A stretch of DNA of 64,000 bases from Mesorhizobium sp. M7A.F.Ca.US.008.03.1.1 (GTDB lineage: Bacteria > Pseudomonadota > Alphaproteobacteria > Rhizobiales > Rhizobiaceae), in the NCBI RefSeq assembly GCF_003997495.1, contig NZ_RZRU01000003.1:434001-498000 (forward strand). Direction: 5' to 3'. The notes beneath the pieces are model-generated. The model ran no database searches. It saw nothing but the letters and a program-made list of their open reading frames with translations, and was not told the origin of the DNA. Shown one piece after another: positions 17,291 through 26,058 of the stretch (position 1 is the first letter of the stretch; every line of letters begins with the position of its first letter). Made by a program: the position numbers and the translations under genes.

Positions 17291-19393
17291 ATGCTCGACA
17301 AGCGCACCGGCGCGCGCCTCGCCAATCTGTGGGACGAGGCCAAGGCTCACGCCATGAGCGGGCCGGAACTTCTGGTCTACCGCTCGAACACACTTGGCTC
17401 CGACAAGCGCGTCACCAACTATGGCGGCGGCAACACGTCGTCGAAAATCTGGCAGAGAGACCCGCTCACCGGCGAGGATGTCGAAGTGCTGTGGATCAAG
17501 GGATCGGGCGGCGACAGCGCCTCGATCAAGCTGGACGGCTTTGCCACGCTCTACATGGACAAGCTGCGCGCGCTTAAAGGCCTCTATCGCGGCGTCGAGC
17601 ACGAAGATGAAATGGTCGGCTTCCTGCCGCACTGCACCTTCAACCTCAATCCGCGCGCGGCCTCTATCGACACGCCGCTGCATGCCTACGTGCCGAAGCC
17701 TTTTGTCGACCACATGCATCCCGATGCCATCATCGCCATTGCCGCCGCGAAGGATTCGAAGGCGCTGACGAAAGAAATCTTCGGCGACGCCATCGGCTGG
17801 CTGCCGTGGAAGCGTCCGGGCTTCGAACTTGGCCTGTGGCTTGAGAAATTCTGCCTCGAACACCCGGCTGCCAAGGGTGTCATCCTGGAAAGCCACGGCC
17901 TGTTCACTTGGGGCGACACCCCTCGGGAATGCTACGAGACGACGATCTCGGTGATCAACCAGGCGACCGAATGGTTCGAGCGCCGCTCCGAGGGTGTCGC
18001 TATCTTCGGCGGTGAAGCGGTCAAGTCGCTCGACGCCGCTGAGCGCCGTGCCATCGCGGCCAAACTGATGCCGAGGATTCGCGGCCTGATCTCGGAAAAA
18101 AGCCACAAAACAGGCCATTTCGACGATTCCGCCGCCGTGCTCGAATTCGTCAACTCCAGGAATCTGCGCCCGCTGGCGGCACTCGGCACCTCGTGCCCCG
18201 ACCATTTCCTGCGCACCAAGATCCGTCCGCTGGTCATCGAGTTCGATCCGGCAAAGCCCGATGTCGATGCCGTCATCACGCGTCTCGCCGACGACATCGC
18301 CGAATATCGCGTTGGCTACCAGGCCTATTACGACAGCTGCAAGCATCCGGACTCGCCCGCCATCCGCGATCCCAACGCCGTCGTCTACCTGATGCCCGGC
18401 GTCGGCATGTTCACCTTCGCCGGCGACAAGGCGACGGCGCGCATTTCGGGTGAGTTCTATGTCAATGCCATCAACGTCATGCGCGGCGCCTCGACCGTCT
18501 CGTCCTATGTCGGCCTGCCCGCACAGGAAGCCTTCGACATCGAGTACTGGCTGCTCGAGGACCTCAAGTTGCAGCGCATGCCGAAGCCGAAGGCACTCGC
18601 CGGCCAGATCGCGCTGGTTACCGGCGGCGCCGGCGGCATCGGCCGCGCCACGGCCAACCGCCTGCTGCGCGAAGGCGCCTGCGTCGTGCTGGCCGACATC
18701 GATGAAACAGCGCTGGCCAGCGCCAATGACGAACTGGCGAAAGTCTACGGCAAGGATTTCGTCCGCCCGGTATTGATCAACGTTACCTCGGAGGATCAGG
18801 TCATTTCGGGCTTTGCAGAGACGGCGGTCGAGTTCGGCGGCATCGATATTCTGGTGTCGAACGCAGGGCTGGCCTCCTCGGCGCCGATCGAGGAGACGAC
18901 GCTGGCGCTGTGGAACAAGAACATGGATATCCTGTCGACCGGCTATTTCCTGGTCTCCAGGGAAGCGTTCCGGCTGTTCCGGGTGCAGAAGATCGGCGGC
19001 AACGTCGTCTTCGTCGCCTCCAAGAACGGCCTTGCCGCATCGCCCAACGCCGCCGCCTATTGCACCGCCAAGGCCGCCGAGATTCATCTCGCCCGCTGCC
19101 TGGCGCTGGAGGGCGCGGAAGCCCAGATCAGGGTCAATGTCGTCAACCCGGACGCGGTCCTGCGCGGCTCGAAGATCTGGACCGGCGAGTGGAAGGAACA
19201 GCGCGCCGCCGCCTACAAGATGTCGACCGACGATCTGGAGGAGCACTATCGCTCGCGTTCGATGCTGAAGCGCTCGGTCTTTCCGGAAGACATCGCAGAG
19301 GCGATCTATTTCCTGGCGTCCGACATGTCGGCCAAGTCGACCGGCAACATCATCAATGTCGACGCGGGCAACGCCCAGAGCTTTACGCGCTGA
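17291..19393 (+). CDS. rhaD: Bifunctional rhamnulose-1-phosphate aldolase / short-chain dehydrogenase
   Basis: This 700-residue two-domain enzyme follows the rhizobial RhaD pattern. Residues 1-430 form a class II aldolase/adducin domain with zinc ligands in HMHPDAIIAIA and ILESHGLFTWGD. Residues 435-700 form a short-chain dehydrogenase with the NAD motif VTGGAGGIGRATANRLL, NAGLASS and the catalytic YCTAKAAEIH. It would cleave rhamnulose 1-phosphate to dihydroxyacetone phosphate and lactaldehyde and then oxidise the aldehyde. The ATG at 17291 has a GGGAGGA site, and the first seven codons of the longer frame are not needed. rhaI follows after a hairpin. Confidence 0.93.
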   Translation: MLDKRTGARLANLWDEAKAHAMSGPELLVYRSNTLGSDKRVTNYGGGNTSSKIWQRDPLTGEDVEVLWIKGSGGDSASIKLDGFATLYMDKLRALKGLYRGVEHEDEMVGFLPHCTFNLNPRAASIDTPLHAYVPKPFVDHMHPDAIIAIAAAKDSKALTKEIFGDAIGWLPWKRPGFELGLWLEKFCLEHPAAKGVILESHGLFTWGDTPRECYETTISVINQATEWFERRSEGVAIFGGEAVKSLDAAERRAIAAKLMPRIRGLISEKSHKTGHFDDSAAVLEFVNSRNLRPLAALGTSCPDHFLRTKIRPLVIEFDPAKPDVDAVITRLADDIAEYRVGYQAYYDSCKHPDSPAIRDPNAVVYLMPGVGMFTFAGDKATARISGEFYVNAINVMRGASTVSSYVGLPAQEAFDIEYWLLEDLKLQRMPKPKALAGQIALVTGGAGGIGRATANRLLREGACVVLADIDETALASANDELAKVYGKDFVRPVLINVTSEDQVISGFAETAVEFGGIDILVSNAGLASSAPIEETTLALWNKNMDILSTGYFLVSREAFRLFRVQKIGGNVVFVASKNGLAASPNAAAYCTAKAAEIHLARCLALEGAEAQIRVNVVNPDAVLRGSKIWTGEWKEQRAAAYKMSTDDLEEHYRSRSMLKRSVFPEDIAEAIYFLASDMSAKSTGNIINVDAGNAQSFTR

Positions 19394-19412
19394 GCTAACC
19401 TCGAAGCGCTTC

Positions 19413-19466
19413 CCTTCTCCCCGTCACTATACGGGGAGAAGGTGGCCCGCAGGGCCGGATGAGGGG
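19413..19466. repeat. REP-like palindrome between rhaD and rhaI
   Basis: A 12-bp perfect stem (CCTTCTCCCCGT / ACGGGGAGAAGG, 6-base loop) is followed by a GGCCC-GCA-GGGCC hairpin and GGATGAGGGG. The same element occurs in reverse orientation after rhaI. It may damp read-through or stabilise the rhaD message. Confidence 0.85.
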
Positions 19467-19503
19467 CAGCGCTGACGGAACGCATTTTGGGAGGAATAGC
19501 AGT

Positions 19504-20796
19504 TTGTCCGAAACCATCATCTCAGCCGACCTCGTCGCCAGCCACAACGCCACGCGCAAGGCCAATCTCGAGCGCGACTACGCCTCGCTGGGCGAGCGCC
19601 TCGACCGTCGCGGCATCGCCATCGACGCCATCCGCGACAAGGTCGAGAAATTCGCCGTGGCGATCCCCTCCTGGGGCGTCGGCACTGGCGGTACACGCTT
19701 TGCCCGCTTTCCCGGCGCCGGCGAGCCGCGCGACATCTTCGACAAGATCGAGGACTGCGCCGTCATCAAGCAATTAACGCAGGCGACGCCGACCGTTTCC
19801 CTGCACATCCCGTGGGACAAGGCCGACCCGAACCGGCTGAAGCAGGCGGCCTCGCGCTTCGGCCTCGGCTTCGACGCCATGAATTCCAACACCTTTTCCG
19901 ACGCCAGGGACCAGAAGCTCTCCTACAAATTCGGCTCGCTGTCGCATGCCGACGCCGGCACGCGCCGGCAAGCGGTCGAGCACAATCTCGAATGCATCGA
20001 GATCGGCAAGACGCTCGGTTCCAAGGCATTGACGGTGTGGATCGGCGACGGCTCGAACTTTCCCGGCCAGGTCAATTTCGCCAAGGCGTTCGAGCGCTAT
20101 CTGGACGCTATGAAGGAGATCTATGCCGGGCTGCCCGCCGACTGGAAGCTGTTTTCCGAGCACAAGATGTACGAGCCGGCCTTCTATTCCACCGTCGTGC
20201 AGGACTGGGGCACCAACTACATGATCGCGCAGGAACTGGGTGATAAGGCGTTCTGTCTCGTCGACCTCGGCCACCATGCGCCCAACGTCAACATCGAGAT
20301 GATCGTCTCGCGGCTGATCCAGTTCAAAAAACTTGGCGGCTTCCACTTCAACGATTCGAAATATGGCGACGACGACCTCGATGCCGGTTCGATCGACCCC
20401 TACCGGCTGTTCCTCGTCTTCAACGAACTGGTCGATGCCGAGCTTTCCGGCGCCGACGGTTTTGACCCGGCCCATATGCTCGACCAGAGCCATAATGTGA
20501 CCGACCCGATCGAAAGCCTGATGCTGTCGGCGGTCGAGGTGCAGCGCGCCTATGCGCAGGCGCTGCTTGTCGACCGCAAGGCGCTGGAAGGGTTTCAGGA
20601 CTTGAACGACGCGCTGATGGCGACGCAGACGCTGAAGGCCGCCTATCGCACCGATGTCGAGCCGATCCTGGCGATGGCGCGGCTCAAGACCGGCGGCGCC
20701 ATCGACCCCGTCGCCGCCTACCGGGCAGCAGGCTACCGCGCCGAGGTCGCCGCGGAACGCCCGGCCGTCGCCGGCGGCAGCGGCGGGATCGTGTGA
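19504..20796 (+). CDS. rhaI: L-rhamnose isomerase, rhizobial type
   Basis: This 430-residue enzyme converts L-rhamnose to L-rhamnulose with divalent metal ions. It belongs to the xylose-isomerase-like TIM barrel group (Pseudomonas/Rhizobium RhaI), seen in SLHIPWDKADP, GSLSHADAGTRRQAVEHN, LFSEHKMYEPAFYST and the metal-site runs LVDLGHHAPNVNIE and GGFHFNDSKYGDDDLDAG. I choose the TTG at 19504, preceded by GGGAGGAATA. The longer frame begins inside the upstream palindrome and has no ribosome site. It completes the pathway: RhaU, RhaI, RhaK, RhaD. Confidence 0.92.
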   Translation: MSETIISADLVASHNATRKANLERDYASLGERLDRRGIAIDAIRDKVEKFAVAIPSWGVGTGGTRFARFPGAGEPRDIFDKIEDCAVIKQLTQATPTVSLHIPWDKADPNRLKQAASRFGLGFDAMNSNTFSDARDQKLSYKFGSLSHADAGTRRQAVEHNLECIEIGKTLGSKALTVWIGDGSNFPGQVNFAKAFERYLDAMKEIYAGLPADWKLFSEHKMYEPAFYSTVVQDWGTNYMIAQELGDKAFCLVDLGHHAPNVNIEMIVSRLIQFKKLGGFHFNDSKYGDDDLDAGSIDPYRLFLVFNELVDAELSGADGFDPAHMLDQSHNVTDPIESLMLSAVEVQRAYAQALLVDRKALEGFQDLNDALMATQTLKAAYRTDVEPILAMARLKTGGAIDPVAAYRAAGYRAEVAAERPAVAGGSGGIV

Positions 20797-20814
20797 CAGG
20801 CCGAGCCGGTCCCC

Positions 20815-20903
20815 CTCATCCGGCCGCTTCGCGGCCACCTTCTCCCCGAGGGGAGAAGAGGCGGGTTTCAGCGCTGGTGACCTCCTCTCCCCTCGGGGAG
20901 AGG
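20815..20903. repeat. Tandem REP-like palindromes after rhaI
   Basis: Three dyads follow one another: GGCCGC-TTC-GCGGCC, CTTCTCCCC/GGGGAGAAG (20839-20858) and CCTCTCCCC/GGGGAGAGG (20884-20903). The first two, with CCCCTCATCC before them, are an inverted copy of the element at 19413-19466. They probably end the rhaDI transcript. Confidence 0.8.
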
Positions 20904-20946
20904 TCGGATTGCCCCGGATTGCTCTTCGCAATTCGGTTGGCGATCC

Positions 20947-20966
20947 AGGTGAGGTGAGGTGAGGTG
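20947..20966 (+). repeat. Four tandem AGGTG units
   Basis: Four perfect AGGTG pentamers lie about 90 bases upstream of the ggt start and are continued by AGGG. This is a short microsatellite of a length that could vary by slippage. Confidence 0.7.
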
Positions 20967-21056
20967 AGGGAGGCTCTTTCTCACGCTCCTTTAATTGTTA
21001 GTGGACTCGATCCGTCCAACACGGTCTTCTAGGCGTCCCCCGCCCGGAGAACCGCC

Positions 21057-22796
21057 ATGCCTCTCAACCGTCGAACCCTCATCGCCGTCAGCCTCTCCGT
21101 CACCTTTGCGCTTGCGCCACTACGGTTGACTTTCGCCGCCTCGCCCGCGCCGGCCAAGGGCGAGCACGGCATGGTGGTGACGGCTCAGCATCTGGCGTCC
21201 GAAGTGGGCATCGAGGTGTTGAAAAAGGGCGGCAATGCTGTCGATGCGGCGGTTGCCGTCGGCTATGCACTCGCCGTCGTCTACCCCAATGCCGGCAATA
21301 TCGGCGGCGGCGGCTTCATGACCATACGCTTCCAGGACGGCAAATCGACCTTCCTCGATTTCCGCGAACGGGCGCCGCTGGCGGCGACAAAAACCATGTA
21401 TCTCGACAAGGACGGCAACCCGGTGAAGGGGGCGAGTCTCGACGGCTATCTCGCGGTCGGCGTGCCGGGTTCGGTGGCCGGTCTGGAGATGGCCCGCGAA
21501 AAATACGGCAAATTGTCCCGCCAGGATCTGATGGCGCCGGCAATCGGCTATGCCAGGGACGGCTTCATCCTCAATCAGGGCGATGCCGCTTCTTTTGCCG
21601 GTAGTGCCGACAGGCTGGCAAAGGACCCTGCGGCCGCCGCCATATTCCTCAAACCTGACGGCAAGCCTTATGGCATCGGCGAGCGGCTGATCCAGCCCGA
21701 CCTTGCGGCCTCGCTCGCCGCCATTTCCGAAAAGGGTACGGATGCCTTCTACAAAGGCGCCATCGCCGATGCCATCGTCAAGGCGAGCGGCGCCAAGGGC
21801 GGCATTCTCGCCAAACCGGATTTCGAGCAATATGCGGTGCGTGAGCTCAAGCCCGTGACCTGCACCTATCGCGGCTACGAGATCACCTCCTCGCCGCCGC
21901 CCAGCTCCGGCGGGGTCATCATCTGCGAAATCCTCAACGTTCTGGAGGGCTATCCCTTATCCTACCTCGGTGCCGGTTCGGCCGAGACGGTCCACGTCAT
22001 GGTCGAGGCGATGCGCTACGCCTATGTCGACCGCAATTCCGCGCTCGGCGATCCCGATTTCGTCGACAATCCGGTCTCGAAATTGCTTGATAAGGCCTAT
22101 GCCAAGGACATCCGCGACAAAATCGATCCGTTCCGGGCCGGCGTGTCGCAGGACCTGACGCCGAAGGGCTTTGGCGAGAGCAAGGAGACGACGCATTATT
22201 CGATCATCGACGATGAAGGCAATGCGGTCGCTGTCACCTATACGTTGAACGGGTCCTTCGGCGCCGGCGTCGTCGCCGACGGCACCGGCATCTTGCTCAA
22301 CAACGAAATGGACGATTTCACCCAGAAGCCCGGCGTGCCCAACCTCTATGGCCTGGTCCAGGGCGAGGCCAATGCCATCCAGCCGAAGAAGACCCCGCTG
22401 TCATCGATGAGCCCTACCGTGGTGGCCAAGGACGGCAAACCGTTCATGGTCATAGGCAGCCCAGGCGGTTCGCGCATCATCACCATCACGCTGGAAGCGA
22501 TCGTCAATGTCATCGACCACGGCATGAACATCCAGGAGGCGATCGACGCGCCCCGCATCCACCATCAATGGCTGCCCGACACGGTTTATGTCGAGCCGTT
22601 CGGCCTGTCGCCGGACACAGAAAAGCTGCTGGCCGGCATGGGATATCACCTCGATCTCGCTGACCAGACCTGGGGTCAGGCGGCCGGCATCCTGGTCGGC
22701 GGCAAGAGCCTGGCGGAAATCGAGAAAGGCGGCGGCGCGCGCTACAACGGCGCCATCGACAGCCGCGCGGCCTCCGGCGAGGCGCTCGGATACTGA
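21057..22796 (+). CDS. ggt: Gamma-glutamyltransferase
   Basis: This 579-residue periplasmic enzyme hydrolyses or transfers the gamma-glutamyl group of glutathione. The N-terminus has a signal peptide (RRTLIAVSLSVTFALAPLRL, then TFAASP). The proenzyme cuts itself before the catalytic Thr in TTHYSIIDDEGNAVAVTYTL. Other signatures are GGNAVDAAVAVGYAL, NIGGGGFM, SSPPPSSGGVIICE, NNEMDDF and MVIGSPGGSRI. The length is normal. A CGGAGAA site precedes the ATG. It stands alone after the rhamnose genes. Confidence 0.95.
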   Translation: MPLNRRTLIAVSLSVTFALAPLRLTFAASPAPAKGEHGMVVTAQHLASEVGIEVLKKGGNAVDAAVAVGYALAVVYPNAGNIGGGGFMTIRFQDGKSTFLDFRERAPLAATKTMYLDKDGNPVKGASLDGYLAVGVPGSVAGLEMAREKYGKLSRQDLMAPAIGYARDGFILNQGDAASFAGSADRLAKDPAAAAIFLKPDGKPYGIGERLIQPDLAASLAAISEKGTDAFYKGAIADAIVKASGAKGGILAKPDFEQYAVRELKPVTCTYRGYEITSSPPPSSGGVIICEILNVLEGYPLSYLGAGSAETVHVMVEAMRYAYVDRNSALGDPDFVDNPVSKLLDKAYAKDIRDKIDPFRAGVSQDLTPKGFGESKETTHYSIIDDEGNAVAVTYTLNGSFGAGVVADGTGILLNNEMDDFTQKPGVPNLYGLVQGEANAIQPKKTPLSSMSPTVVAKDGKPFMVIGSPGGSRIITITLEAIVNVIDHGMNIQEAIDAPRIHHQWLPDTVYVEPFGLSPDTEKLLAGMGYHLDLADQTWGQAAGILVGGKSLAEIEKGGGARYNGAIDSRAASGEALGY

Positions 22797-22882
22797 TAGC
22801 TCGGAGGAAAGGCTTGGTGCAGCGTGGCGATTCGGGTTGATCGCCCGCTGCTCAACTGGATCGGCTCACACCGATTTGACCG

Positions 22883-23230
22883 TCACAAGACCAGCGTGAG
22901 GGTGGACGCAACCAGCATCAAGGCGGCAATGCCGACGAACAGCGCATAGATGCGCGGCCGATCGAGCAGCAGCGCGTTCCCGGATATCCAGGCGGACGTG
23001 GCGCCGCCAAGCGCGAAGAGGAAGCCGTTGCGGTGCCCGAAGACCATCGATGCGGCCATCAGCCCGCCGATGATCAGCGCACCGAACACGATGATCACGG
23101 CAACGGCATATCTCTCGAAATCATTGCCGCTTCCCATGCTCGGGCCGATTGCGTTCAAGGTTGGCAGGTCGTCCGGATCGAAAGGGTTCGTCGACCCATA
23201 TTCGTCTTGACCGGCAGGCTCTCGCATCAT
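22883..23230 (-). CDS. Small membrane protein of unknown function
   Basis: This 115-residue protein starts MMREPAGQDEYG, with a polar Asp/Pro-rich N-terminal 40 residues, followed by three hydrophobic helices (AVAVIIVFGALIIGGLMA, FLFALGGATSAWISGNALLL, YALFVGIAALMLVASTLTLV). A GGAGAATGA site precedes the ATG. The clean alternation of polar and membrane segments and the ribosome site support a real gene. I do not recognise a family. It converges with ggt across a short gap. Confidence 0.65.
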   Translation of the reverse strand: MMREPAGQDEYGSTNPFDPDDLPTLNAIGPSMGSGNDFERYAVAVIIVFGALIIGGLMAASMVFGHRNGFLFALGGATSAWISGNALLLDRPRIYALFVGIAALMLVASTLTLVL

Positions 23231-23675
23231 TCATTCTCCGTATAGCGGCAACAAACCATCAAGCCTTGCCGAGCGCAACCCGATCGCACTCCCTTCAATG
23301 CGTTTGGTACGGTCTTCTACACCTTCTGGCGACGGCCGCCGCCGGTTTTTTGATTCGTTGCCTTTTCAGGCAATCCAAATCCAGAGCGCGTCTGCCCGAT
23401 GGCGGGCGTGGGACCATCCATCCTGGAATGCATTCGTGGAGGAAAAATGATGCGCGACGTGGATTTCGCTTCGCGGGCAGCGATTTCGGTGAGCTTGACC
23501 TCGCACAGCGCCATGGCGGGGCCGAATCGCCTTGCCGCCAAGCCGATGGAGAACAGGGTCGCGCCCGATCGCGGCCCTGGACGCGTCGCATCGTCACGGG
23601 TTCATGTGGCGCGCTCCAGGCGGCCGTTCGATGCATGCCGGACCACCGCCGATCGGGGCAGCCGAGCGGCCTGCG
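23231..23675. other. Intergenic stretch, no gene recognised
   Basis: These 445 bases lie between the small membrane protein and the end of the TonB receptor gene. Several short frames are open on both strands, but none has a good ribosome site or a recognisable product. I see no strong hairpin, RNA or repeat. Confidence 0.4.
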
Positions 23676-25832
23676 TCAGAACTTCATGCTGAGGCTGCCC
23701 TTGATGACGCGACCTTCGCCATAGATGCAGCTGAGGTCGGCATTGCTGCCGGCCTCATAGCAAGTCGAATAGTAGGTCTTGTCGAACAGGTTGGAGACAT
23801 TGAGCGCCGCCTGCCAGCCATTCTTCTTGTAGCGCAGGGCCGCGTCGACCAGCGTGTGGCCGGGCACGTCCACGGTGTTGGCATTGTCGCCGAAGCTGGC
23901 GCCGATATAGCGCACGCCGGCGCCGACACTCAGGCCCTCGAGCACGCCGCTGCCGACCTCGTAATTGGCCCACAGCGATGCCTGATGTTCCGGCACCCTG
24001 GCCGGGCGGTTGCCGATGACGGCGGCGGCATCGCTGGTTATCTCCGCGTCGAGATAGGTGTAGGCCGCCGTCATGCTGAGGCCGGAAGCCAGATCGGCGT
24101 TGGCCTCGATCTCCAGGCCACGATGGCGGACTTCTCCGGTCTGGACCTGGTAGACGGGATTGGCTGCCGCCGTCGGCACATTGGTCTTGCGCAGGTCGAA
24201 CAGCGAAGCGGTGATGAAGCCGGGGAAGGGGAAGAAGGTCGGCTCGTATTTCAAGCCGACTTCGTACTGCTTGCCCAACGAAGGCAGCAGCGCGTCTCCG
24301 GACTGGGTCGGGCCGATATTGGTGGTGAAGGATTCGGCATAGCTGGCATAGGGCGTCAGGCCGTTGTCGAAGAGATAGCCGATGCCAATATTGCCGGTGA
24401 AGGCATGGTCCTTCTGATCGTAGCTGCCTGCACCGTCGAGCCGGTCGAAATTGGTGTGGTCGATCCAGGCCTGCCGGCCGCCGAGGGTCAGGACCCAATG
24501 GTCGGCGATCTTGGACTGGTTTTGTGCATAGAGACCGACCTGGCCGATCGTCTCCACGCGATCCGTAATGATGAGGCTCGGCGGCGTGACCGGGATCGAA
24601 TAGTCCGGGTTTTGGGTGTCCAGCGGCGGACCCTCGCCGTAGCCGTTGCGTCCGTCGACCGACTGCCTGCTGTAGTCGAGACCGAACAGCAGCTTATTTT
24701 CGACCACGCCGATGTCAGCCTTGTATTCGGCCTGGTTGTCGACGTTGAACAGCCTTGCAGTCTCGTCCACCGTGAACAGGGTGCGCGACATCGTATGGTC
24801 GTCGATCATGTCCGGGCCGCCAAGCCACTCGCCATAGTAGAGCTGCCGGTAGTCGGTGTCCTGTTGCGAGAAGCGCAGGTTCTGCCGCACCGTCCAATGG
24901 TCGTCGAACTCATGGCTGAACTGGTAGCCGATCGAACCATGGTTGGCGTCGAAGCGGTCGAAGTCGGGCGAGCCGGTGAAGAAATTGCGCGGCAGATTGC
25001 CATACTGCGCCGGCAGAAATTGGTTCGTCGTCAGCCTGTCCCACTGGTAGTTGGCCAGGATTGTCAGCGAGGTCTGCGCATCCGGCTGCCACTTGAGCGC
25101 CGGCGCGACGAAGATGCGGTCGTTGCGGGAATAGTCGGTTTCGAGCTCGCCGTTGCGAACCAGGCCGGTCAGCCGGTAGGACCACACGCCGGCATCGTCG
25201 ATCGGGCCGCCTATATCCAGCCCGGCCTCGACCGTGTTAAAGCTGCCATAGCTGAGGAAGCCGTCATAGATCGGCTTGTCCGTCGGCCGCTTGGTGACGG
25301 CATTGACCATGCCGCCAGCCTCGTTCTCGCCGTAGAGCACCGAGGATGGCCCCTTCAACACTTCGATTCGCTCCAGCCCGTAGGGCTCGATCTTGAAGCC
25401 TGAGAAATCGATCACTTTCTGCGGCAGCCCGTCGCGATAGATCGCCGACGTGCAGAGGTCGAACCCACGAATCAGGCATTGGTCGAAGCGATCGTCGACG
25501 CCCCATGGCGAGATGGTGACGCCGGCGAGATAGGACAAGGCGTCCTCAAGCTGCCCTGGCTGGCGATCGTCGAGCTGCTTGCGGGTCACCACCGAAATCG
25601 AGCGCGGAATTTCCTTCAGCGGCGTGTCGGTTTTCGAGCCGGTGGTGGGGTTTTTGGCGATGTAGCCGTCATCCGGTCCGACCGGGCTGTCGCTCTGTCC
25701 CTCGACATTGATCGGGTTGAGTTCGGTCGTGGCTTCCTGCGCAAAGGCCTGGGTGCAAAGCAGGGTCGAAAGCGATGCGACGAGAAGGGTCCGGTTTCGC
25801 CGACCCTCCGCACGATTTGCACTCGACCTCAT
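23676..25832 (-). CDS. TonB-dependent siderophore receptor (FhuA/FoxA-like)
   Basis: This 718-residue outer-membrane receptor is likely for a hydroxamate siderophore. Start MRSSANRAEGRR is an ATG at 25832 with GAGGGG upstream; 29 further codons open above it are not needed. The signal peptide is LLVASLSTLLCTQAFA. The plug domain shows IPRSISVVTRKQLDDRQPGQ, LIRGFDL, IEVLKGPSSVLYGENEAGGM and VTKRPT. The barrel ends in the usual aromatic, GSLSMKF. It is divergent from a fhuD-fhuB pair, so it supplies their periplasmic substrate. Cysteines at DQCLIRGFDLCTS and STCYEAGSNADLSC may form two disulfides. Confidence 0.92.
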   Translation of the reverse strand: MRSSANRAEGRRNRTLLVASLSTLLCTQAFAQEATTELNPINVEGQSDSPVGPDDGYIAKNPTTGSKTDTPLKEIPRSISVVTRKQLDDRQPGQLEDALSYLAGVTISPWGVDDRFDQCLIRGFDLCTSAIYRDGLPQKVIDFSGFKIEPYGLERIEVLKGPSSVLYGENEAGGMVNAVTKRPTDKPIYDGFLSYGSFNTVEAGLDIGGPIDDAGVWSYRLTGLVRNGELETDYSRNDRIFVAPALKWQPDAQTSLTILANYQWDRLTTNQFLPAQYGNLPRNFFTGSPDFDRFDANHGSIGYQFSHEFDDHWTVRQNLRFSQQDTDYRQLYYGEWLGGPDMIDDHTMSRTLFTVDETARLFNVDNQAEYKADIGVVENKLLFGLDYSRQSVDGRNGYGEGPPLDTQNPDYSIPVTPPSLIITDRVETIGQVGLYAQNQSKIADHWVLTLGGRQAWIDHTNFDRLDGAGSYDQKDHAFTGNIGIGYLFDNGLTPYASYAESFTTNIGPTQSGDALLPSLGKQYEVGLKYEPTFFPFPGFITASLFDLRKTNVPTAAANPVYQVQTGEVRHRGLEIEANADLASGLSMTAAYTYLDAEITSDAAAVIGNRPARVPEHQASLWANYEVGSGVLEGLSVGAGVRYIGASFGDNANTVDVPGHTLVDAALRYKKNGWQAALNVSNLFDKTYYSTCYEAGSNADLSCIYGEGRVIKGSLSMKF

Positions 25833-25920
25833 CTCGATACCCCTCACTGGTTGCAAAGCACGCAGGGCCGTCCTGCCCTGCGCTAATTTCAAATTGTTGA
25901 CTCGTTTAATCATCTTCAAT

Positions 25921-25952
25921 GTTGACTATTAAAGTCATGTTTCATAGTCAAC
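25921..25952. promoter_or_regulatory. Inverted repeat in the receptor/fhuD divergent region
   Basis: GTTGACTAT (25921-25929) and ATAGTCAAC (25944-25952) form a perfect 9-bp inverted repeat with a 14-base spacer, about 90 bases upstream of the receptor start and in AT-rich sequence. It is a candidate iron-regulator or AraC-type operator. It does not match the Irr ICE motif, and its match to the RirA box is weak. Confidence 0.45.
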
Positions 25953-26058
25953 CAGCCATCGGCTGCCGGCAGCCAGATTTTTGTACCGCGTCGCGTTGGA
26001 GAAAACCCGTGCCTGAAATCCACGCCCTGCCGGCTTTCCGCACAGGCGCTGCGCGGTG

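Noticed and set aside
17174-19246. 690-codon open frame antisense to rhaD
   Set aside because: Its translation is a low-complexity Arg/Asp/Gly mix with no recognisable motif. It mirrors the rhaD codons, whose two domains are clear. GC-rich third positions often leave the antisense frame open.
23532-25403. 623-codon open frame antisense to the TonB receptor
   Set aside because: It overlaps a well-supported receptor gene on the other strand. The composition is that of a shadow, with no ribosome site or domain.
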